From positions 472,461 to 536,460 of the forward strand of contig NW_019774692.1 of NCBI RefSeq assembly GCF_001039355.2: DNA of 64,000 nt. The letters are read 5' to 3'. Position numbers and translations under genes: made by a program. Positions 45,833-55,363 of this stretch are shown here, one piece after another. The first letter of the stretch is position 1. Every line of letters starts with the position of its first letter. This DNA is from Lingula anatina (Eukaryota > Brachiopoda > Lingulata > Lingulida > Lingulidae). The notes beneath the pieces are model-generated. The model saw only the letters and a list, made by a program, of their open reading frames with translations, was not told where the DNA came from and made no database searches.

Positions 45833-46277
45833 ACAAAAAGAATTAAAATTAAACGAACTTGTTAATAATAATAAAAAAAATAGAAAACGTGTAGGCCGTG
45901 GAACTGGTTCAGGTCATGGTAAAACTTCAACAAGAGGTCATAAAGGACAAAGAGCACGTTCAGGACATAAAATAGGTTTTGCTTTTGAAGGTGGACAAAT
46001 GCCATGATATCGTCGTGTTCCAAAAAAAAGAGGTTTTAAAGCATATAATCCAACAATTTATCAAATAGTTAATTTGTTAAAAATTGAAGAATTAAATTTA
46101 AAACTTGTAACAAATGAAATTTTATTTGAAAAAAAATTAATAAAAAATATATTAAAACCAGTAAAAATTTTAGGAAAAGGTAATATTAGTTTTAAAACAG
46201 ATATTAAAACAAATGCAATTTCTAAAAGTGCATTAAAAGCTGTTGAAGAAAAAAACGGAACATTTACAAAAATTTAA
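45825..46277 (+). CDS. rplO: 50S ribosomal protein L15
   Basis: 150 residues under code 4. [25 protein letters not shown]-type loop ([20 protein letters not shown]) and a C-terminal globular domain define L15. Start ATG lies inside the end of rpsE. Confidence 0.95.
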
Positions 46278-46279
46278 TA

Positions 46280-47626
46280 ATGAAAAATAAAATTATAGGA
46301 TTTTTCAAATCTTATAAAACAATAATTTATAGGTTGTTGTTTACTTTTTTGTTTGTATTTTTATTTCAAATCGGATCATTAATAACAATTCCAGGTGTTA
46401 AATGGAATGAAAATTATAAAAGTAATCCTGATCAATTTATTAGATTACTTTCAATAATGGGTGGAGGAATTTTAAATAAATTATCAATATTTGCAATTGG
46501 AATTTCGCCATTTATTACTTCATCAATTGTAGTTCAATTATTATCTGGTGGAGTTATTCCAATTTTATCTAAATGAGCAAAACAAGGTAAAAAAGGTCAA
46601 ATTAAATTAAATTATCTTACTAAATTTTTTATGATTCCTATAGGATATGCTCAAGCATTAGGAATTTTAACATCATTAAGTCAATCTGGAATTATTAAAG
46701 TAAATTGACTTGAATCAAAAGATATTATTGCAAATGAACAAAATTTTTATTATTTTTTATGTCCATTAGTTTTGGTTGCTGGAACAATGATAACTTTATT
46801 TCTTGCAGAATTAATAACACAAAAAGGTATTGGTTCTGGAACATCAGTTATTATTTTTGTTGGTATTCTTTCTTCATTTACTAGTCAATTAAAACAAGGA
46901 TTTAGTAAAATTATTTTATTTGAAGATTATATTAAATTTTTAATTTATATACTTTCAATAATTTTTTTACTAATTATGATAATTTTTTTAAATAATTCAA
47001 AAAGAAAAATACCAATTCAACAAACAGGATCTGGTTTAAGATTAAAAGATGAAAAAAAATCATATTTACCTATTAAATTAAATCCATCTGGAGTTATTCC
47101 TGTTATTTTTGCATCAACTGTAATTTCATTTTTTGGAAGTGTAAAAGGAATTTTAAAATTAAATGATAATTTAAATGAATCTGCAAAAAATTATATAACA
47201 TTTGTTGATAATTATCTTAATTTTTCTAAATGATCAGGAATAGTAATATTTGGATTTTTAGTTTTATTTTTTGGTTTGTTATATGCAAATATTGCAGTTA
47301 ATGCAGAAAAAATGGCAAATGAATTTAATAAAAATGGAATTTATATTGTTGGTGTTAGAAGTGGAAAAAAAACTGAAAAATATATAAATTATGTTTTAAA
47401 AAGAATTGCATTTTTTGGTTCTATATATTTAGTTTTTTTATCTGTTTTTGCATTAATTATGAAAAAAACATTATTTGAAAAAACAGATAATTTTATATTT
47501 AGTGGTACAAGTTTACTAATTTTAGTTGTAATTGGTGAAAATATTATTGGACAAATGTGAGAACTTATTGTTCAAACAAAATATTTAAATTTTCAAAAAC
47601 AAAGAAGGGATCCATTTTTATGATAG
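46280..47626 (+). CDS. secY: Preprotein translocase subunit SecY
   Basis: 448 residues under code 4 with ten predicted membrane segments. ITIPGVKW near residue 37, ISPFITSSIVVQLL near 80, GIGSGTSVIIFVGI near 190 and KLNPSGVIPVIFASTVI near 270 are SecY motifs. It forms the protein-conducting channel. Its end overlaps the adk start by 7 bp. Confidence 0.96.
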
Positions 47627-48267
47627 AAAAAATGATTATTTTAATAGGCCCACCAGGTGCTGGTAAAGGTTATTATGGAACATGAATGATAAAAGAAAAA
47701 GGTTTCATAAAATATTCAACTGGAGATATTGCAAGAAAGTATGCTCAAATTGATAGTGAATTAGGAAAAGAAATACAAAGAATTATTAATCATGGAAAAT
47801 TAATTTCTCCAGAAATTATTTCAGAAATATTATTTAGAGAAATAAATGAATCAAATGAAAAAATTATTATTGATGGTTTTCCACGTAATATAAAACAAGA
47901 AAAATTCTTTTTAAGAGAATATAGAAAAAGAAAATGAAAAATAAAACCAATTATTTTATTTTTAAATATTGATCAAGAAACTTCAAATGATAGAGTTTTA
48001 GGAAGAATAACATGTTCTGTTTGCGGACAACCATATCATATAAAATTTGATCCTCCAAAAATTATGGATAGATGTAATTTTGATAATGCACAATTAATAA
48101 AACGTGAAGATGAATTAAAAAATCAAAAAAGATGAGAAGTTTATATTGATGAAACAATTCCATTAATTGAACGTGTTAAAAATTCAAAACATTATGATTT
48201 TTTTGAACTTGATTGTTCAAAATCAAAAAAAGAAATTATTGAAAAATTAAATAAAATTTTAAAATAA
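47620..48267 (+). CDS. adk: Adenylate kinase
   Basis: 215 residues under code 4. The P-loop GPPGAGKG near 10-17 is followed by YYG instead of the common TQ-A. GDIAR near 37 and DGFPRN near 87 bind the adenosines. The LID zinc site is Cys-x2-Cys (CSVCG) and Cys-x2-Asp (CNFD), as in Gram-positive enzymes. It equilibrates ATP, AMP and ADP. It is the last housekeeping gene before the CRISPR-Cas locus. Confidence 0.95.
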
Positions 48268-48276
48268 AATAAAAAA

Positions 48277-48289
48277 GTAATATAATTTA
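48277..48289 (+). promoter_or_regulatory. tracrRNA promoter (-10 region)
   Basis: AGTAATATAATTT, with TATAAT at 48281-48286, identical to the 13-mer at 33621-33633 upstream of the Cys-rich gene. Predicted start about 48293. No clear -35 box; upstream sequence is the end of adk. Confidence 0.55.
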
Positions 48290-48292
48290 TTT

Positions 48293-48426
48293 AATCTTGA
48301 AAAAAGGTTGTTTAAGAATACTCTAAAAAAATAAACTCTAATTTAATACTTTTATCAAGATAAGGCTTTATGCCGTAAATTTACTCCAATTTCTATTTTA
48401 TAAAGTAGAAGTTGGAGTTTTTTTTG
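48293..48426 (+). ncRNA. tracrRNA of the type II CRISPR system
   Basis: The anti-repeat is split: GTTTAAGAATACTCT (48310-48324) is complementary to repeat bases 22-36, and CTCTAATTTAATACT (48336-48350) to bases 11-25, with 11 A-rich bases between them and CTCT present twice. ATCAAGAT (48354-48361) then pairs with repeat bases 1-8, leaving a small asymmetric bulge, as in known crRNA:tracrRNA duplexes. The nexus AAGGCTTTATGCCG (48362-48375) closely resembles that of S. thermophilus CRISPR1. A terminator hairpin (ACTCCAA / TTGGAGT, 48383-48419) and a T run end the RNA. It lies upstream of cas1 on the same strand. Confidence 0.88.
48383..48426 (+). terminator. tracrRNA terminator hairpin
   Basis: ACTCCAA-TTCTA ... 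TAGAA-TTGGAGT with a few wobble pairs, followed by eight T's. It ends 6 bp before the cas1 start, so cas1 translation must rely on readthrough or on a promoter inside this region. Confidence 0.85.
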
Positions 48427-48431
48427 TAAAA

Positions 48432-49301
48432 ATGAGTTGAAAAATTATAGAAATAAATACTGATGAATATGTTCAATTGTATTTTAATAATTTACTTATT
48501 AAAAGATTTAATGAAAAAATTTTAATAAATATTTCAGATATTGATTTTATTATTTTTAATAATGATAGAACAACAATAAGTATTAAATTATTAAATGCAT
48601 TAACAAAATCAAATGTTGCAATTTTATTTATGAATGCAGAAAATATACCACAAACACATGCAATTCCAGTAAATGGACATCATATGTCATTAAAGATTTT
48701 AGAAAAACAATTAAATTGAAAACATCAATATAAATCTCATTTGTGAAAAAATATTATTGAAAATAAAATTAGTAATCAAATTACACATTTAAAGATACAA
48801 AAAATAAATTATTTTGAAATAATTGATTTTTATAATAATGTAAAAGAATATGATATTACAAATAGAGAAGGACATGCTGCAAAAGTTTATTGACATAAAT
48901 TATTTGGTATAAATTTTCTAAGAGATTATACTTCAATAAAAAATCCAACAATAAATTCAATGTTAAATTATGGTTATTCAATAATTAGATCATTAGTTAT
49001 TAAATCAATAATAAAAAAAGGTTTAGATCCAAGAATTAGTATTTTTCATAAATCTTTTACAAACTTTTTTGCTTTAGCTTCTGATTTAATGGAGCCATAT
49101 AGACCATTAGTAGACAAGATTGTATATAAAAATAAAGATGTAAAGTTTTTTACAATTGAAGTTAAAGAAAAATTAAAAGAAGTTTTAGATAAAAAAGTAA
49201 AAGTTAATAATTCTTATTTTTATATAAATGATGCAATTGAAAAACAAGTTGATTATTTAATTAGTAATAAAGGACATTTATGAATAAGTTTATGAGAGTA
49301 A
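48432..49301 (+). CDS. cas1: CRISPR-associated integrase Cas1 (type II)
   Basis: 289 residues under code 4, normal for type II Cas1. Together with Cas2 it integrates spacers. An N-terminal beta domain precedes the alpha-helical catalytic domain: the metal ligands are the Glu of NREGHAAKVYW (near 147), the His of ISIFHKSF (near 205) and the Glu/Asp of ASDLMEPYRPLVD (near 220). The last six codons (WISLWE) overlap cas2 by 22 bp. There is no good ribosome site next to the ATG; the preceding tracrRNA terminator is 6 bp away. Confidence 0.94.
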
Positions 49302-49612
49302 TTTTATTTTATGATTTAGATTTTTCATCTGAAAAACAAAGAAAATTATATATGAATTTTCATAAAAAAATAATTTCAAGAGGTTATATTATGATGCAAT
49401 ATTCTGTTTATATTAAAGTTATTAATTTACCTATTAAAAAAAATCAAGAAATTATTTTTTTAAAAAAACATATACCAAATAATAGTCATGTAAGATTATT
49501 AACAATAACAGATTCTCAATATTATAAAATGGAAATTTTAAGAGGATCTAAAAAAATGAATGAAACAATAAATACAGAAAAAAGGAGAATAAAAATTGAA
49601 AAACCAAATTAA
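49280..49612 (+). CDS. cas2: CRISPR-associated Cas2
   Basis: 110 residues. MRVILFYDLDFSSEKQRKLY at the start holds the conserved first-strand Asp (D13 or D15 of YDLD), and SRGYIMMQYSVYIKV matches Cas2 of type II systems. The start could be ATG 49280 or the ATG at 49292; both are inside the end of cas1. Structural partner of Cas1 in spacer integration. Confidence 0.93.
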   Translation: MNKFMRVILFYDLDFSSEKQRKLYMNFHKKIISRGYIMMQYSVYIKVINLPIKKNQEIIFLKKHIPNNSHVRLLTITDSQYYKMEILRGSKKMNETINTEKRRIKIEKPN

Positions 49613-50285
49613 TTTTAGTGAAAATAAAATTTTATATACAAATAAAATTTTTGAATGAATAAAAAAATTTAGTGAAGAAAAAAACTTTATATTATTAAGT
49701 CCATTGACAAAAAGAAGTGATTTATTTAATTTAAATAACAATTCTATTATTAATAAAATGTTGTTAAATTTAGATAATAATATTTTTTCAAAAATTATAA
49801 ATGAAGAAAAAATTGCTTTAATAACTTCAAAAGTAAATGAAATATTTGGTTTTAATTTATTAAAATATAAAATTTCATTTGATAAATTATCAAAAATTTT
49901 TTTTGAAATTAATGATGAATATATTAAAAAAGAAGAAATTGAAAAAATACTTTTTATATTAAATAAATATTCTGAAAAAATACAAAATGTTATTTTAATT
50001 GATTTAAATAGTAAATATGTTGAAAAAAATTTTAATATGTTAAATATTCATTTATTAACAAATAGTTTATTTAATAAGAATATAAATTGATCTAATTTAG
50101 AAAGATTAGTAATGTTAGAATGAGATATCCCAACTGAAATAATTGATAAATATAAATTTAAATCTTGACTTGAATTAGAAACTAAAACATTTTTAAAAAT
50201 ACAAGATATTAATGATTATTTTGATAATAAAATTAATATGAATTCTTTTTTAATACATAAGTCAATACAAAAAATAAAAAAATAA
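49596..50285 (+). CDS. csn2: Csn2-like adaptation protein
   Basis: 229 residues under code 4, starting at TTG 49596 with a GGAG ribosome site 8 bp upstream; it overlaps cas2 by 17 bp. The core has FILLSPLTKRSDLFN near residue 33, INEEKIALITSKVNEIFGFN near 70, and IEKILFILNKYSEKIQNVIL near 115, resembling the helical Csn2 fold in size and layout. Csn2 forms a ring on DNA ends during spacer capture. The assignment rests mainly on position (type II, after cas2) and length, since sequence identity to characterised Csn2 is not evident by eye. Confidence 0.68.
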
Positions 50286-50344
50286 ATATAAAATTAAAAT
50301 AAATAAATAAAATTTTTTAATAAAATAATCATTAGAATAAAAAT

Positions 50345-53300
50345 ATGAATAAAATAGAAAATAAAAAAAATGTAATTATTGGATTTGATATTGGTATTGC
50401 ATCAGTTGGTTGATGTGTTACTGATTATGATTCATTAGAAATAATAAAACATGGTGTAAGAACATTTGATACAGTTGATGATCCTATGGATTTTATGTTG
50501 TTAAATGAAGAAAGAAGAGAAAAACGTATTAGTAGAAGACAAATAAATAGAAGGAAAGTATTAAAAAGAGACTTTATTAAATGATTGATTGAATCAAATT
50601 TTATAACTGATATTAAATTAGATAAAGAAAATAAATTTGTAAATAAATTTAGATAAAAATATATAAATGATTCAATTTGAAGAAAAGAACAAGATAAAAA
50701 TTCAACTGAATTAGGTGGTATTTTTAATTTAAGATTAAAAGGTTTAAATAAAGAATTAAATAAAAAAGAATTAATTAGTGTTTTATATTGATATATAAAT
50801 CATAGAGGTTTTAAATATGAAATAATTAATATTGAAAATAAAGATAAAAATAAAGAATCAAAATCAAATTATAAAAAATATATTGATGATTTAAAAAATA
50901 AATTTCCAGTTGAAATACAAATAGATTATTTTTATGATAATAAATTTTTAAATGGTAATTTAAATTCTATTTTTCATTTTAAAAATTATAAAAAAGAAAT
51001 TAATAAAATTTTTTCTAATATTACATATTTAACATCTGAATTTAAAAATAAGTTTTTTGAGTTTTTTAAAAGACAACGTTCATATGAAATTGGACCAGGT
51101 TCTGAAATTTCACAATCTGAATATGGACTTTGAATAAAAAATGAAGATGGAAAAGTAGAAAAAAAACATTATTTTAAAACTGATGAAAATGGTAAAAAAA
51201 TAAAAGTTTATTATGAATCTATTTGAGAATCAAATATTGGTAAATGTACAATTTATAAAGATGAATTTAGAGCACCTAAAGAATCATTAAGTGCATTATT
51301 ATTTAATTTATTACAAGATTTAAATAATTTAAATATTTCAAGTAAAAATATAAAAAATATTAAATTAAATACAAAACAAAAATTAGAAATTATTAAATTA
51401 AAGTTAAATCAAAAAACAATCACACAAATTAAAAAATATATTAAAAATCAATTTGAAGATGAAGTTTTTATTTCTGGTTTTAGAAAAGATAGTAAAAATA
51501 AAGATTTATTAACTAAATTTACATCTTATAATTCAATTTTAAAAGTTTTTAAAAAACATAAATATGAATATGGTTTTGAAAATATGTTTCATTTTGATAA
51601 ATATATTAAAGATAATTTAATAAATAAATTATGTGATATTTTAAGTAAAACAGAAATAAAAGATGAAAGAAAATATAATATTGAAAAAATTAAATTTACA
51701 AATTTTTCTAAAGATTTAATAAATGATTTATCTGAAATTAATAATATAGTATCTGGTAGACATAATTTTTCTTATAAAGCATTGAATGAATTTATTGAAA
51801 AAATGATTGTTGAAAGTAAAAATCATATGGAAATTTTATATTCTTCTGATTCAAATTATAATTTGATATCAAAGTATAATCTTAAAAAAAATGATTTTTT
51901 AACAAATAATGTAATTGATGAATTAATTTTAACTCCAACTGTCAAAAGATCCTTAAGACAAACAATAAAAGTTTTTAATGAAATTAATAAGTTTTGTAAA
52001 AATAATAATTTAGAAATAAAAAATATTATTATTGAAATGGCAAGGGAAAGAAATAACAAAGATAGAAAAGAAATTATAAAAAACATTCAAAATAATAATG
52101 AAAATATAAAAAAAATAATAAAAGAATATACAGAAAAATATAATAAAGATTATGATAAAGTACCAAATGAATTAAAAAATAAAATTTGATTTTGATTAGA
52201 ACAAAAACAATGTGATGTATATACTGGTAAAAAAATAGAATTAGAAGATATTTTAAAAAATCATCAAACATTTGAAATAGATCATATTATTCCATATAGT
52301 CAATCATTTGATAATTCAAAAAATAATAAAGTTTTAACAAATAAATTAGAAAATAAACAAAAAGGTAATAGAACAGTTTATCAATATTTTAAACATTTTG
52401 GAAAATTAGATAAATTTAAAGAATTATCTAAAAAATGAGAAGATTGATATTTAAATAATACACAAAACAAAAATAAGAAAAAATTTGATTTTTTAACAAC
52501 AAAGATTGATTTTTCAAATACTGAAAATCAAATTGGTTTTATTCAAAGAAATCTTGTTGATACAAGATATACAACAAGAGAGTTTTTAAATTTATTGATT
52601 GAATATAAAAAAATTAATAATTTATCTTTTAATATTAAAACAATAAATGGAAAGATGACAAGTTTTTGTAGAAGTGTAATTAATAAAGAGTATTGAAAAA
52701 ATAAAGATAAAAAATATATTTTAATAAATCCTATTTTAAAAGATATTGAAGATATTGAAAAACAAAAAAAAATAAAAAAAGATAGGATTTGACATGGACA
52801 TCATGCACAAGATGCATATTTTATAACTGTTCTTTCAAAATGATATATGGATCATAAAATGATTGAAAAACATTTTGATAAGTTTTTTTATACAAAATAT
52901 AATTTATTAGAAAATAAAAAAGAAAATTCTATTAATGAAATTGTAGAAACAAAAAAATTAAATAATATATTTAAAAAATTATTAACAAATATTTTAAATT
53001 CTTGTATTGTTTTAAATAAAAATTTTAAAAATATTTGTTTTTCTAGAAAAATAGAAAAGAAAAATAATAAAAAATTATTTAACGAAACATTGTATAAATC
53101 TATTGATAAAGGTGATAATAAAATTCAAAAAATAGTTTATAAAAAATTAATTGATTTAACTGAAAAAGATTGTAAAAAATATTTTAATAAAAATTCAAAA
53201 GATTCAGATAAAGTTGTTATTAAAAATCAAAATCCAAAAATGTATGATGAATTATGTAATATTTTTGAAAATTATAAAGAAAATAAAGATTTAAACTTAC

Positions 53301-53887
53301 CATTTCAAAAAGCAATGATGGAAAATAAAAAAAATTCAATTATTTGTAATATTAATAATAAAGAAATAGAGGTTAAAAAAATTCAAATTTTAAGTAATTT
53401 AAAAAATAAAGATGATGTTGTTTTTCTTAAAGAAAATAAATTATCATTTTATGATAGTTTTAATTGATTTAAAATTTATGTGTATAAAAATAAAAAAGAT
53501 CAAAAAAAATTAATTCCAATTAATTGTTTGAATTCTAAAATAGAAGTTGTAAAAAAATTCAAAGATGGAAAATTAAAACAAATTAATAAATTAAAAATTA
53601 ATAATGATAAATTAAATAAACAAAAAGAAAAATTTTTAATTAATAAAAATAGTTTGCCAATTGATGTTTGATATAATGGAACAATTTTATTAGATTTAAA
53701 AGATAATAAAAAATATTATGTTACTGGTATTACTACAGGTGATAATGGAATGAAAGTTGAAGTTAAACCTATAGATTATAATTTTTCTCAATTTAATAAA
53801 ATATCTAAAAAATTTTCTTCAAATAGATTAAAAAAATCTATTAATAATTGAAAATATAAAAAAATTTATTTAAATATTTTAAATTAA
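50345..53887 (+). pseudogene. cas9: Cas9 with one in-frame TAA at codon 104
   Basis: The full frame is 1180 codons under code 4, a size typical of compact type II effectors. RuvC-I FDIGIASVGW (D15) and the Arg-rich bridge helix (RRQINRRKVLKR) come first, then TAA at 50654-50656 (context FNKFR-stop-KYINDSIW), then an uninterrupted frame: LRLKGLNKELNKKELISVLY, PGSEISQSEYGLW, CTIYKDEFRAPKES, RuvC-II IIIEMARE (E564), [18 protein letters not shown] (H647) and RuvC-III HGHHAQDAYF (H820, D823), and a C-terminal PAM-interacting domain. No second stop or frameshift exists. Unless the stop is read through, the product is a 103-residue peptide plus possibly a reinitiated fragment lacking RuvC-I. Confidence 0.93.
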
Positions 53888-53913
53888 TTAATATTTTTTT
53901 TGTAATTTTTGAC
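53888..53913 (+). promoter_or_regulatory. Short leader between cas9 and the array
   Basis: Only 26 bp of A/T-rich DNA (ending TAATTTTTGAC) separates the cas9 stop from the first repeat. The left side is the leader side: the right-hand terminal repeats are degenerate. A conventional -35/-10 promoter is not visible here, so array transcription may start within cas9 or inside the repeats themselves. Confidence 0.5.
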
Positions 53914-55333
53914 GTTTTGGTATAGTATTAAATTAGAGTATTCTTAAATCAATGAAGGGCAACCGTATTGCTAATATGGGTTTTGGTATAGTATTAAATT
54001 AGAGTATTCTTAAATCAATCGTACGTAGCATTGCTTTAACTCTAAGTTTTGGTATAGTATTAAATTAGAGTATTCTTAAATCGTAACCGTCCTTACATTC
54101 GCTGCATACTGGTTTTGGTATAGTATTAAATTAGAGTATTCTTAAATTTGTTGGTGGTTCTATTGGTTTTAGTTCTAGTTTTGGTATAGTATTAAATTAG
54201 AGTATTCTTAAATGTTATCAGCCTTGTATCTAATGATAGAACCGTTTTGGTATAGTATTAAATTAGAGTATTCTTAAATATTGGAGCTGTGCAGCTGCTA
54301 TATGGAATGGTTTTGGTATAGTATTAAATTAGAGTATTCTTAAATTTTTCGAGTTATAATTATGGTAACCTGGGGGTTTTGGTATAGTATTAAATTAGAG
54401 TATTCTTAAACATTTTAAAGATACTATACCAGTACCACAAAGTTTTGGTATAGTATTAAATTAGAGTATTCTTAAACATATTTTAGGTAATTTTATTGAA
54501 CCATTTGTTTTGGTATAGTATTAAATTAGAGTATTCTTAAACATTAAAAAGTTTTTAAGATCCATCCATTGAGTTTTGGTATAGTATTAAATTAGAGTAT
54601 TCTTAAACCAATTGACGGTTCAATTATTAAAAATACGAGTTTTGGTATAGTATTAAATTAGAGTATTCTTAAACTGAAAATATATGTATCAACTGTGATT
54701 GTGGGTTTTGGTATAGTATTAAATTAGAGTATTCTTAAACTAAAAACAGTATTTTTATCTATATTTTCAAGTTTTGGTATAGTATTAAATTAGAGTATTC
54801 TTAAACAATCTTTGCCACCATTGCTTGTTAACATGCGTTTTGGTATAGTATTAAATTAGAGTATTCTTAAACTTATGACAACATTAACAAGTACAAGAAT
54901 TAGTTTTGGTATAGTATTAAATTAGAGTATTCTTAAACTAAATTAAAATATTATTAATTATAAAGTTGTTTTGGTATAGTATTAAATTAGAGTATTCTTA
55001 AACAAACTTTATTAGAAAGTGAAAGAAATATAAGTTTTGGTATAGTATTAAATTAGAGTATTCTTAAACTTACACAACATCCAGTAACTAATGGTATAGG
55101 TTTTGGTATAGTATTAAATTAGAGTATTCTTAAACTCGTTAGCAGGTCTTATGTATTCACGTCTAGTTTTGGTATAGTATTAAATTAGAGTATTCTTAAA
55201 CTTACAGACATTTTAGGTTTTACAGCCCAAGGTTTTGGTATAGTATTAAATTAGAGTATTCTTAAACTATTTTTAATAAATATTAATTTGTTACCAAGTT
55301 TTGGTATAGTATTAAATTAGAGTATTCTTAAAC

Positions 55334-55363
55334 TCAATCTGGTTTAACTCCAATTTTTTTGAA
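55334..55363 (+). repeat. Spacer present twice (pair A, first copy)
   Basis: Identical over 30 bp to the spacer at 55598-55627. Begins TCAATCTGGTTTAACTCC. Three other spacers lie between the two copies. Confidence 0.95.
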
